Below, piece by piece: positions 1-10,639 of a DNA stretch of 64,000 nucleotides. The DNA comes from Vandiemenella viatica (taxonomy: Eukaryota; Arthropoda; Insecta; Orthoptera; Morabidae), in NCBI GenBank assembly GCA_031002005.1, contig JARYHS010008074.1, forward strand, positions 271,065,930 through 271,129,929. The letters run 5' to 3'. Every line of letters begins with the position of its first letter. The first letter of the stretch is position 1. The position numbers and the translations under genes were made by a program. The notes beneath the pieces were generated by a model that saw nothing but the letters and a program-made list of their open reading frames with translations, ran no database searches and was not told the origin of the DNA.

Positions 1-2585
1 TACAACATTAGAATAAATAGATAATTTTTGATTCCAGTATGTATATATATCTATACTATTATATACCGCAGCAATTTGGATGTAGTTTTCACGTTTTTAG
101 AGCCAATGGTGCCAGTCAAAATCTGGGAAAAATAGCTAATGACTTATATGTACCATGGGAAGGAGCAAACAATTAAAAACCTTTATATTTGGAAAATTGT
201 GGGCTGTCAATCATAATGCACTTCAGACGCGCACTCCTTTCGCAATAATCTCACAAAACATTCGATTCAGTTTTATTTTTTTTATTTTTGTTACTCAGTT
301 TTCTGGACCACAGTGCTTAAAATAAATGGAATACGCGAATAAAAGGTAATAAGCATAGACTTGAATCGCAACAGGTAAGTTAAAATACTAAATGAGTTAA
401 ATTAATTACTATATGGTGGTAGACATGTATTATCTCTGGTAGGCAGTTAACAGTTTGTCTCTGGCACAATATGTCGCTAAACATTGTACATTAATAAGCC
501 AATATTTCTTCTTTACATATCATTATAGTTAAGAAAATTAGTTTTTTTCCCGAAGAAAGATGTATGAAAAACAGCTACCACAAATATCAACAGGTAACAA
601 TACATTTTCCCCACAATGACTTGTGGGGAACTTTCCATATTTCTGCGTACGTTACTCGATTAATATATATTTTGTGGCTATAAACTGCAAATATTCGTCA
701 CTAATATTGCCCAAGGAAAGTGTGTACAAATTTTGGCTGCTGTTCAAACCACAGCCAGTAAAATGAACTGTTTTTTCTATTAAATAAGTCTCATAACCCA
801 GATTCTGCAATGTTTATCACCGTACGTGCTTTGGGTTAATGACGACTGCAACATGGAATGAGTGAAACTAAAAATCAATTAAGCATCTTAAAACATTATG
901 CCACACCGCGTGAATAACAATAAAACTAAATCCATCATTCCTTATGATCTAACGAAGTGAGTCAATTGTCATTCTGGTCCAGGGTGGTTTTTAACCTAAC
1001 CACAAATCTGACTAATAATTATTTTTGTAAATCATAGCTTCTGTCAGAACCGCATTAATACATTCACTGTTATAGAGTCTTTGATTTGGAATTACTTACA
1101 TGCGGGTGAAATAATAACATTAGTAATTTGGTGTCACTGAAAACGAAGGAAATTAAAATTAATTCGTAACGTGTAAGATAAGTTTTAGTACGTGCTATTT
1201 TAAAATGGAAATAATTGATCGAATCAACAAATCATCAAATTAAAACCAATATCCAATCAGAAAAAAAGATGCTGTTATTATTATTAATAAAGAAAACTGC
1301 TCTAAATAAATTCACGACACCACAGTTATCGTGAAATTCTCAGGCTCGAAATGTGGGTAGTTGTATAAGAGCCATTAAGAAAAAAATACATGTTATTACT
1401 CAAGGATTAGGAATGTATTTATATGGTATTTAAAAAAGGGATTCTACGATTACCGTGGTGCCACAATTTGATGATGAATTTTTATGTAACTCGACGAGAC
1501 AAATTGAAAGTAAACAATACAATTTTTTGGTATCTCGCTTAGTTCTTGGGAAATTGTATCTCAAAAGTGAGGAGATTAGAGTGAAATCCAGCATGGACCA
1601 GAAAAAAATTCACCGAAACCACTATATCTACACAGTGGAAACGCTCTATAAGTGTTTTATTTTCTTCCTAGTGGTTGTTGTTAGGTTGAAATACAGCCTG
1701 GACCAGAAGAAATGCCACCAAAAGCACAAGGAACTATACCTATAACAGATTTTTGACATGCTGTATCTCGAAAACCAAGCAAGGTATCAAAATAAAATTT
1801 CTTTATTTTCGATTTGTTTTGCCGAGTTCTATAAGAATCCATTATCAGATTGTGGCGCCATGGTAATGATAAAACTGCCTTAAAAAATCTTGCGAGTGAT
1901 CTTAGTGCATTCGTTGCTGCAATACTATCGTTGGCGGTGTAGATAGTTTAGAATTAATGGCCATTACCATTTTTTAAATGTAATTTATATATTTTGCTTC
2001 TCTGCATTAATATTTGACACTAAAATAAAAAGGTAAAACTTTTTTTTTTGGGGGGGGGGGGGCGCTGCCTACTACTGGTACTAACCATTTGAAATTTGGG
2101 TTAACTGCTTCGTTATAATATTCTCTTCATGTCTTGCACTCTCCTTTTTCGGAAAAGTTACCCAAATTAAATTAAAAATGCCAAAATATGAGAGAGATGC
2201 TCAGCTATTAGATGACACTGCAAAATTAATGAAAATCTATTGAAATGTTGGTTAAATCCTTTATTGTAATGTTTTTTTTTGCCGTTCATACTTCTCTCCG
2301 TTTTAAAAAGCCACACAAAATTAAGAAATAAAAAAAAAATTGTCTGAGATGTAGTAGGCCCTACAAAAATGCCTGCCATCTTAGAATCGATACAAGCGAT
2401 CGGAGACAATGCATTGCTTCCGTTGTAAACAAATATCTAATGTTTTAGATGGATGCTACAGAACGATTTTCCCAAAAATTATTTTTCTTTTTCTAGGCCG
2501 AATTTCAACCTAACCATGACCTCTATGACAAAATGAGACTGTTTAGGTTGATATGATCCCTGTGCCGATAATTTTTATGCCATTT
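1..2585. other. no gene seen; short dispersed repeat units
   Basis: AT-rich DNA downstream of the host gene exons. Units resembling GGTTAGGTTGAAAT followed by CCTGGACCAGAA occur at about 960-1010 (reversed), 1570-1610 and 1675-1745, with a weaker one near 2500. The same units recur at 15235-15490, so this is an old repeat family. A T9/G13 run lies at 2041-2062. No convincing exon or poly-A signal for the host gene was found here. Confidence 0.45.
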
Positions 2586-3006
2586 TTACAGTGCTGGCAA
2601 CATTACGCAGTTATGCAGTCCATATTTCGGCATTTTTAATGTAACATGTGGCAATTTTTCTGAAGAAGGAGAGTGTAAAACGTGAAGAGGACATTTTGTG
2701 GAGGCAGATACTTCAAATTTCAAAAGGTTAGTACCAGTTTCGGATTGGTGAAGAAAGACGCAGACAACCCGCATTTCTACATACTTCATGATCGGTGCAT
2801 GCAAAGCTGCAGGTAAATGCTAGTATCTTCATAAAATAATAAAAGCAAAGTTAGTGCTGGTTTCCACTAAGACAAAAGACAATAGTAATAAAGACAGCAT
2901 ATAATTAACAACTTCTTATACACAACATCAATTCTTAAAAACAATCTTTCAATAATCATTTACTACCCAAATCAAAATATAAACTCATTATAATAAGTTA
3001 TAATAC

Positions 3007-4649
3007 CTGTAAGGTGATGGTATCCTTCCTGGTTTACCAGGAGACACAGGAGTGTACCTCTGATCAGGGCCTGAACCAAAATACTTGTGACCCATTGCTG
3101 CAGCGGCAGCTGTAAAACTCTGGGGTGGTGGTTGTGACACAGGTTGTGCCTGAAGCATGCGAGTGATCACGCTGCTAGATGCAGTGCTGCTTACTGGTGG
3201 AGCATGAGAACTATAGTGTTGTTGCTGTTGTTGTTGTTGGGACTGAACCGTATAGGGTGATGGCTCTCCTGGCCCTACTGGAACTTCAGTGGCTGCAGCA
3301 GCTGCTGCTAATGCTGCCTTCCCTCGACCACGGCCCTTCCTCTTAGATGGAGACTGGACATCAGGCCCTATGCGCATAATATGCTGCTCCCCTTGTACTA
3401 CAGATGATTCTAAATGCCTTTCCACCTGTATTCCAAGCAAGCCTTGGCCAACAGGGATGTTCTTATTATGCATTGCTTCAAGTCGTTGCATTGGAGGTTG
3501 TTGAGACTGTTGAGGCATGTGCTGCTGTCGTTGCAAATGATGCGGCTGTTGGTGAGTTTGTAATGGTGAAGGTGGCAACTGCTGTTGCAGGGGCAGCTGC
3601 TGTTGCTGCAGTGGCAACTGCTGTTGCTGCAATGGCAGCTGTGACTGTGTATGCTGCTGCAATGGTAACTGAGACTGCAAGTGCTGTTGTTGGTTTTGAG
3701 GTTTTTGAGATTGATGCTGAATGGGGTTCTGGTGATGATTTGGTTGAGACTGCTGCTGCTGTTGGATTGAAATTTGCAGCTGCTGCGGTGCTTGTTGTTG
3801 TTTCTGCTGCAGCACCTGCAACTGTGGCTGCTGTTGCTGTTTGTGCTGCTGCTGCTGCTGCTGTTGTTGTTTGCTGCTGTTGCTGATGCTGCTGGAGAAG
3901 ATTATTATGATGCTGGTGCTGCTGTGGCTGTGGTGATGTTGTCATTTTCAAAGGAGAGGATGCTTGCACTGCTTTTGTAACAGGTGGTGTTATAACTGTT
4001 GTGGCTTGTGGCAGAGGTTCCATATAACTTTTTAATGTCTGCTGCATTCCTATTATACCTTTCAATGGTGGGACTTCAAGTATACCTCTAAACGCTTGTG
4101 CAGCAGTTCCCATTGAAGAATCTTCTTTAACAGATGCAACTGAAGGAAATTCTTTCTGCTCAGAAGCATCTGGGGACTGAATTAATTCTGCCACTGTTTC
4201 AACATCTTTCCTGTTTTTCCGTACTAGCTTTTTACGCTCCTTTTCCAGTGAAGCATTTTTCCTAATAACTTTTTTCTTTTCATCTTGCATAAGTGGTGAT
4301 GATTCTTCGTGGATTTCTGGTTCAGGTTCAATGTTGTGATCAGGTTCAGATGGATCTTCTAAAACTGCTTCAAGTTTCATTGTCTCTTTCAACTTCAATT
4401 CAGCATCCTCTTCAGAATTACAGGTTTCCACAATATTTTTGCTGTCTACTTCAGCAACAACTTGTTTCTGCTCTTCTTCAACAAATCGCTCCATTTCTTC
4501 TTCCAACTGTTGCATCTCATCATCACTGTCATCATGTATAATTAGTTTTCTCTTCTTCTTGGAGGTGACTGTTTTACTATGCATTGGAGATTCTGGCAAC
4601 TTCTTTTCTTCAATTTTATCTTCCAGTTTAACGGTTTCCTCACTGGAAT
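3007..4649 (-). CDS. RSF1-like chromatin protein, large Gln-rich exon with a one-base frame break
   Basis: Acceptor CTCTTGCAG before 4649. The first part (4649 to about 3873) reads SSEETVKLEDKIEEKK, a KKKRKL basic patch, acidic stretches, and IIGMQQTLKSYMEP. It then enters a CAG/CAA tract. One extra base in the run of three T at 3870-3872 (plus strand) shifts the frame. Skipping it gives a continuous poly-Gln/Pro/His region, then SPSKRKGRGRGK, an Ala run, and a Ser/Pro/Gln tail ending GRIPSPYR. At 3006 AG|GTATTA could be a donor; otherwise the frame runs to a stop at 2988. Gln/Ala-rich tails are common in insect chromatin factors. The break may be an assembly or slippage error or a real allele. 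Confidence 0.66.
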
Positions 4650-6930
4650 CTGCAAGAGAAAAGGTATTTGAGTTTTTTGTTTGTTTTAATTGAACTTGAA
4701 GTTTGAATTAATGATATTCTGAATGGTTTGAAAACGACTTATTCAGTAAAATAAGCTGGGAGTAGAAAATATTAAACAACACACACCATTGCATATATAT
4801 TAAAAACTCACACACAGATTCTAACTATAGATTATAACAATTATAATGGGCATGTAGATGCTCCAACATTTGGATAGAACCATCAATTCCACTTTTTCAA
4901 TTATACACCCACCTACATGTCACACTGTAAGCTATAAATTAAGAGCATGTTCGGTTTTCAAAATCGCTTTACAAGTAAGGGATCCTTCTATGAGGAAAGG
5001 CAGATGATTGGTAACAAGTGTAATGAAAAATGTAAAGGGTATTTATTTAACATGTATAATGTGTTTCCATTCAAATGGCACAGTTTGTAATATGGTAGTA
5101 AATCTTAAGGAGGTTTCACATCAATGTTATTCGTGGAATAAAAATTACTGAATATTGTCATATGGGGTGTATATTTGAAAATATTTTATTTCACAATCTG
5201 AAAATTTGGTGGATCTTTACATAGGAAGTAAACAAAGCTAGTATATAAGAGGCAGTGTTACTAATTCCTTACCCCTATAACTTGCAATTTAATGTGGACT
5301 TTAAACCAAGGAACAAGCACAATGTACACCACATAAGCAAAAAATGGGCTTTGCTAGTGGTAATGGTCAGGTCAAAAATTCTGCCCTGTACCAGGATTTG
5401 CAATTTCTTGTCGTAAAAATTTTAAGGCAGCAAAATCAGCATTTTTGTTTATTATAATGTAAGTTGAAGATTATATACAGTATCTGCATTTTTCACGAGA
5501 ATATTATGGCGGAAGTATACCACTCAGTTTTAATTTTGATATATTTGTACAGTCATATTTTTAATAGTAAGAAAAGCCAAAAAAGTCTGTAAACAAGTTT
5601 CTACTGAGATTTCTTCTCTTCGTCTATTACAAACAATTGTTCAGAAAAGTTGCATTTGTGATGCCAAGAAGCACTGGAGCAAAAATATGTTAAATAAATA
5701 TATGTGATTTATATGCATATAGTTGGATTTTGATTATTTGAGAGCCAGTTTTAGGTGATACATTATGTTATCTAGAGATACTACATCACTACCATCCTCA
5801 TTTTGAAACTAACAATCACTGAATTTTTTGTTTTGATGGGAAATATACTTAAATTTGGCAATAAAAAAAGAAGGTTCCTCAAGTGCATCCTCCGACATTA
5901 ATAATTTTGAGATACATTATATACCATTAAAATATGAGCACAAAGATTGTATATACAAACAGAAAAATTTAAATGTGTTTTACACAGATATAGAAAAAAA
6001 TGTAAGGACATTTTCTCCCTGAAAATTGAGAATTTGGAGATAAATATTTCCAAATCTCTTCATCATGCTTATAACAAAGCAATTAATTTGCTGCCCTCAA
6101 ATTAAATTTCATAGTGTCATGTAACAGAAGATTTAAAATTAAAAATTATTCAATTTTATATGTGTGGAAAATCATATATATGGCGGTGAAGTAAAATTGC
6201 CAATTTTAGGTGTGAAAAAAATAATTTTGGTGTTTCAGATAGAAAAAAATAGTTATGATGTAATTAATTTCAAAATCTTTTCTTAATCAACTTTCCTTGA
6301 TAATTCTTTGAGTTTTTTTGTCTTCCATACAGTTTTGTTTTGGATTCATTATTTTTAGGTGATCAAACAATTTCCACATAGTTTCAAAGTGTTTTATTTT
6401 ATCTAAATTTCATGATTGATATTATCATTTAACATCTTATCTTTCCTTAATTTTTAGAGTATTTCTGTTATTTGGAGTTTGCTAGTAATGATACAAGAAC
6501 AAAATACTTGTGGAAATGTCTAGGAGATAGAGGCAATTATCGACTAGATCATATCAAGAGGATATACCGTGATACAGAAGCTAAATTCTGGATTCTAAAT
6601 CACATCAGCAGATCTGATAGAAATTTTGATCTCAATATGACAGTAATTAAGTTTAGACTGAAATGCAGGACAGTTAGACTTCATGTGAGAAAACTGAAAG
6701 AATCCCAGATCAACAATAAATTACCACATAGTAAGATGAAGCGGAATGGAACACACTGACTTTGGAAAATCAAAACTGGTAAGAGATTGTCAAATCTTGT
6801 AAATAAACACTAGCATAAGCAGGAAAAAAGTTGGATGGAAACCTTCAGTCATAGAAGAAATTTTGGAGTTGATGGATAAAAGGAACAAAAAAGAAGAAGC
6901 AGTAAGAAAATAGTACAGTTATTTTTAAAA
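4650..6930. other. intron 5, 5'-most part: no feature recognised
   Basis: AT-rich intron between exons 5 and 6 of the host gene. The open frames here are short and show no family resemblance. No terminal repeats were noticed. Confidence 0.5.
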
Positions 6931-6932
6931 AC

Positions 6933-6946
6933 ACACACACACACAC

Positions 6947-6996
<50 letters not shown>

Positions 6997-6997
6997 G
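6933..6997. repeat. (CA)n/(TA)n microsatellite
   Basis: CA repeats run into a long TA repeat that directly abuts the CCCTATCC-side end of a PLE terminal repeat. PLE copies at 8770-8990, 23369-23395, 31312-31337, 31563-31576, 31997-32022 and 39025-39039 have the same neighbour. Confidence 0.9.
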
Positions 6998-7270
6998 AAT
7001 TAAATTAAGATAAGGACATAAGCCACTACTTACCTTGATGATGAATGTGGAGCGCGGACACACAGAAAAGACAAAAACACAACAGATAAAGAAATTTTTG
7101 GGACAAGCCTTTTATCAACAGGAGAACATTATGGAAGGTGGGTGATGTTGGAGACTGTCTTCCAGAAAGACTGCATATCAGGTGGGGGTAAATTCAAACA
7201 GAGGAAAGATAGGGGCGGTGAATCAGAGCTAATACCAGAGTACAGATAAATTTCCAAAATGATCTCTGGT
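6998..7270 (-). mobile_element. PLE terminal repeat (pLTR), 'UUGA' family, degenerate
   Basis: Read on the minus strand it has the layout shared by all PLE termini in this window: a hammerhead-like core, about 45 nt of T/G-rich sequence, a GGTAAGTGG-type splice-donor-like box, and a end related to CTCATTTCCCTATCC. Here the core is decayed (GAUAA where GACGA or GAUGA is expected). Relatives lie at 8790-8975, 12256-12560, 31015-31311 and 31575-31996. Confidence 0.6.
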
Positions 7271-7325
7271 CAGTGGGAAGAGCAAAATATAATTAAATAT
7301 AGATATGAAAAATTATATATATATA

Positions 7326-8769
7326 CACAGACGGAAAAAAAAATCCCAACACCAAGAAAAAATTATTGTAGAGTAATGAAATTTGGACAATGCATTTGTC
7401 AAGTTAACATGTTTAATTGATTAAATTTTCAAGATCACAGGTTAATTTAAGCTCAAGAAAATGCATTTCAAATGTGAAATACTGTTAAATTAATAGCCGG
7501 TGTAACCTCCAGAATTTTGAATGCAAGCCTGCAAACGTGAATGCATTGTGTCATACAGGTTTCGAATGTCACTTTGTGGTATGGAGTTCCATGCTTGTTG
7601 TACTTGTGCTGTCAATACTGGGACGGTCAGTGCTGGCTGTGGATGATGCTGGAGTTGTCGTCCAATGATATCCCATACGTGTTCAATTGGAGACAGATCT
7701 GGTGATCTCGCAGGCCAAGGTAACATGTCGACACTCTGTAGAGCACGTTGCGAGACAACAGCGGTATGAGGGCGAGCGTTATCCTGTTGAAAAACTCCCC
7801 CTTGAATGCTGTTCATGAATGGCAGCACTACAGGTTGAATTACCAGACTGACGTACAAATTTGCAGTCAGTGTGTTTGGTATAACCACAAGAGTGCTCCT
7901 GCTGTCATAGGAAATTGCTCCCCAGACCATGACTCCAGCCCTGTAGCGTGCATTCCACTGACTACAAGCCATCGCCGTTTGCGACTCCAGTGGTGTCAAG
8001 CCAGAGCTCATTGGAGGACGGAGTGGAGATCTGTTGTGTTTTCTGATGAAAGCAGGTTCTGCCTTGGTGCCAGTGATGGCCGAGTGTTGGTCAGAAGGAG
8101 GCCAGGGGAACGCCTGCAACCAAACTGTCTGCGGCCTAGACACACTGGACCTACACCTGGAGTCATGGTCTGGGGAGCAATTTCCTATGACAGCAGGAGC
8201 ACTCTTGTGGTTATACCAAACACACTGACTGCAAATTTGTACGTCAGTCTGGTAATTCAACCTGTAGTGCTGCCATTCATGAACAGCATTCAAGGGGGAG
8301 TTTTTCAACAGGATAACGCTCGCCCTCATACCGCTGTTGTCTCGCAACGTGCTCTACAGAGTGTCGACATGTTACCTTGGCCTGCGAGATCACCAGATCT
8401 GTCTCCAATTGAACACGTATGGGATATCATTGGACGACAACTCCAGCATCATCCACAGCCAGCACTGACCGTCCCAGTATTGACAGCACAAGTACAACAA
8501 GCATGGAACTCCATACCACAAAGTGACATTCGAAACCTGTATGACACAATGCATTCACGTTTGCAGGCTTGCATTCAAAATTCTGGAGGTTACACCGGCT
8601 ATTAATTTAACAGTATTTCACATTTGAAATGCATTTTCTTGAGCTTAAATTAACCTGTGATCTTGAAAATTTAATCAATTAAACATGTTAACTTGACAAA
8701 TGCATTGTCCAAATTTCATTACTCTACAATAATTTTTTCTTGGTGTTGGGATTTTTTTTTCCGTCTGTG
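7326..8769. mobile_element. Tc1-type transposon rearranged into a long palindrome
   Basis: Bounded by CACAGACGG ... CCGTCTGTG with TA on each side, inserted in a TA microsatellite. The 3' half of a Tc1 element is present twice in opposite orientation: left arm 7326-7939, right arm 8157-8769. The arms are nearly identical. A central 217-bp unique stretch carries the first catalytic aspartate region. Because of this, an open frame of 285 codons exists on both strands with the same first ~60 residues. Only the plus-strand frame downstream of about 7945 is real transposase. The palindrome probably arose by aberrant gap repair or self-insertion. Confidence 0.88.
7945..8605 (+). pseudogene. Tc1-family transposase, N-terminally truncated
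   Basis: Encodes the DDE catalytic region of a Tc1/mariner transposase. SDESRF (first Asp) is near 8042-8059, VMVWGAISY follows, then QQDNARPHTA (second Asp at 8312), WPARSPDLSPIEHVWD (Glu at 8411), and a C-terminus ending SGGYTGY. The N-terminal helix-turn-helix DNA-binding part is missing, replaced by the inverted copy of the 3' half. By my count 32 residues separate the second Asp and the Glu, not the usual 34, so two residues may be lost between RAL and MLPW. It cannot be a working transposase. Confidence 0.85.
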
Positions 8770-8789
8770 TATATATAATAACAATGAAA

Positions 8790-8975
8790 AAAAAAAGACG
8801 CTAAGTAGCGGAAAGAAATCAAATTAGGATAGGGAAATGAGCCACCACTTACCTTTAGATGATGGATGTGGGGTGCGAACACACAGAAAAGACACAAACA
8901 CAAATAATAAAGAAATTTTCGGCGAAAAAAATCCCTTCGTCAACAAGAGAATAAGGGAGGCGGGTGCAGCTGGAT
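8790..8975 (-). mobile_element. PLE terminal repeat, 'UUGA' family, with hammerhead-like core
   Basis: Minus-strand copy with GUUGACGA, a short stem, GAAA and AAUUU, then TTATTTGTG, a GGTAAGTGG box and CTCATTTCCCTATCC. Its outer end (AGTAGCGGAAAG on plus) matches the copies at 12256, 31283 and 31590. The other side ends at a TA repeat (8977-8990). Confidence 0.7.
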
Positions 8976-9066
8976 ATATATATATATATTGAACATTAGG
9001 ATAGGATAAAAAACCACCGCTTACCAAAGAAGGGGATTCCTGCGGCGTTGGTACACGAAAAAAACG

Positions 9067-9120
9067 ATCACACAAAGAATAGAATTTTCGAGCGTGGCTC
9101 TTCCTCAGTAGAAATGAGAT
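9067..9120 (-). ncRNA. hammerhead ribozyme (intact core), copy 1
   Basis: Minus-strand RNA: stem I strand AUCUCAU, UUC, UA, core CUGAGGA (plus positions 9102-9108), one A, stem II GAGC-CAC-GCUC, GAAA, then AAUU self-pairing stem III and C17 (predicted cleavage 3' of plus position 9082), UA, and GUGUGAU closing stem I. All invariant hammerhead bases are present. The two-base-pair stem III suggests activity as a dimer, as reported for PLE hammerheads. Against copy 2 the stem II loop is CAC instead of CAU, and stem I closes with U-G instead of C-G. Confidence 0.74.
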
Positions 9121-10128
9121 GGCTGCATGCGAGCGCTGCCGGCAGCCAACTGCGTGAGCCACAATGTTGGTGGCTCACGGTGGGGGAAAAACAAGATGGC
9201 AGGAAGTGAAGGTGGGGGTGGAAGAGCACAAGCTGGAAAACGATGATGAATAGCAAGTATAAAGCAAAACTGTACACAAGGACCCGTCGCGGAAGGGCAG
9301 TATACCTCAGTTAAAGGTCCCAAAAGCTCACCAAGTAATGGACACATGTGCAAACAACTGAAAAAAAAATCAGAAATTATAGGTTAAAACTAAAACTAAA
9401 AATAAGCAAAATTCGAAGTCACAATCTATAAAGATAGGCTCTGGTGAGCAGTGGTTCTATGAGAGAAGGTGGAAGTGAGGGGGATGGGTGGGAGGAGGAA
9501 AATTGGTGCTACCTTAAATTTAAACCTGGAGATTGTCTAGTCCCCAGTTGGTACTGATAGGCCAGTTCCCATCTTCTAAGTTCTGAAATACTTCTTTTAT
9601 CTGAGATGACTCTGATCGCGCGGACCGAGAAGCAGGTGTTAAAATTGTTGTTGCCATGTATAGTGGCATGATGAGGTACAGGGTGGTCAGGGTTCTTGGT
9701 GTGGGGGACCAGACAATCTCCAGGTCTAAATTTAAGGTAGCACCAATTTTCCTCCTCCCACCCATCCTCCTCACTTCCACCTTCTCTCATAGAGCCACTG
9801 CTCACCAGAGCCTATCTTTATAGATTGTGACTTCGAATTTTGCTTATTTTTAGTTTTAGTTTTAACTTAAAATTTCTAATTTTTTTTCAGTTGTTTGCAC
9901 ATGTGTCCATTACTTGGTGAGCTTTTGGGACCTTTAACTGAGGTATACTGCCCTTCCGTGATGGGTCCTTGTGTACAGTTTTGCTTTATACTTGCTATTC
10001 ATCATCGCTTTTCCAGCTTGTGCTCTTCCACCCCCACCCTCACTTCCTGCCATCTTGTTTTTCCCCCACCGTGAGCTACCGACATTGTGGCTCATGCAGT
10101 TGGCTGCCGGCAGCGCTTGCATGCAGCC

Positions 10129-10182
10129 ATCTCACTTCTACTGAGGAAGAGCCATGCTCGAAAATTCTATTCTTTGTGTGAT
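10129..10182 (+). ncRNA. hammerhead ribozyme (intact core), copy 2
   Basis: Core CUGAGGA at 10141-10147. Stem II is GAGC (10149-10152) with GCUC (10156-10159). GAAA is 10160-10163 and AAUU 10163-10166, with C17 at 10167. Stem I pairs UA (10139-10140) with UA (10168-10169), then, past an internal loop, AUCUCAC (10129-10135) with GUGUGAU (10176-10182); six of these seven positions are Watson-Crick. An internal loop in stem I facing the stem II loop is typical of natural type I hammerheads. Confidence 0.78.
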
Positions 10183-10262
10183 TGTTTTTGTTCGTGTACC
10201 AACGCCACAGAAATCCCCAAAGAAGGGGATTCCTGCGGCGTTGGTACACAAAAAAAAAAACG

Positions 10263-10316
10263 ATCACACAAAGAATAGAATTTTCGAGCATGGCTCTTCC
10301 TCAGTAGAAGTGAGAT
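10263..10316 (-). ncRNA. hammerhead ribozyme (intact core), copy 3
   Basis: Same structure as the copy at 10129-10182, with the same core, stem II GAGC-CAU-GCUC and stem I AUCUCAC/GUGUGAU. It reads on the minus strand. Confidence 0.74.
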
Positions 10317-10358
10317 GGCAGAAGGGGATTCCTGCGGCGTTGGTACACGAAAAAAACG

Positions 10359-10412
10359 ATCACACAAAGAATAGAATTTTCGAGCATGGCTCTTCCTCAG
10401 TAGAAGTGAGAT
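10359..10412 (-). ncRNA. hammerhead ribozyme (intact core), copy 4
   Basis: Identical in core and stems to the neighbouring copy at 10263-10316; minus strand. Together the two form a tandem ribozyme pair about 96 nt apart, the arrangement from which a monomer-length RNA could be released. Confidence 0.74.
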
Positions 10413-10639
10413 GGCTGCACGCAAGCGGCCAGCATATATTAAAAAAGAATAATGCAATAATAATAATCTATTTTTTTTTTAAAATCAAAGACTTTATGAA
10501 GTAAACATCACCTTAGATTAGTGGTGGTTCGATATAGGTAGTGGGTATGGAGGCAAAGAGAAGATTAAAAAAGGGTAAACATAAGTAAAAATAATTATAA
10601 TAATAATGATCGAGTATTATCTGAAGTTGAGACCAGGTG

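Larger units (their letters stand above)
8996..10215 (-). mobile_element. truncated PLE with inverted terminal-repeat arms
   Basis: A large palindrome. The left arm (about 8996-9540, minus orientation) and right arm (about 9717-10215, plus orientation) are nearly identical. Between them lies about 175 bp of the 3' end of a PLE reading frame on the minus strand; its NFNTCFSVRAIRV matches NFNICLSVRAIRV of the PLE at 32150-37600. Both arms carry an intact hammerhead ribozyme. PLEs are known for terminal repeats in inverted as well as direct arrangement. Most of the reverse transcriptase is deleted. Confidence 0.78.
10216..10436 (-). mobile_element. two tandem 3'-terminal PLE fragments, each with a hammerhead
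   Basis: A unit of about 100 bp, starting AGAAGGGGATTCCTGCGGCG on the plus strand, occurs twice in a row (10218-10318 and 10319-10436), directly abutting the right arm of the 8996-10215 palindrome in the opposite orientation. Each contains one ribozyme copy and the GGTACAC segment but lacks the rest of the element. Head-to-tail 3' fragments could come from tandem templates, a known PLE habit. Confidence 0.68.

Noticed and set aside
2988..3006. Stop codon at 2988 as the certain end of the host protein
   Set aside because: AG|GTATTA at 3006 is an acceptable donor and no poly-A signal was found just downstream, so the true end is left open.
3404..3886. 160-codon plus-strand open frame (Ala/Val-rich)
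   Set aside because: It is the complement of the CAG/CAA repeats of the host exon; repeat composition keeps several frames open.
7490..8347. 285-codon minus-strand open frame looking like a second transposase
   Set aside because: It is created by the Tc1 palindrome. Past the inverted arm it reads the wrong strand of the centre and lacks the first catalytic block.
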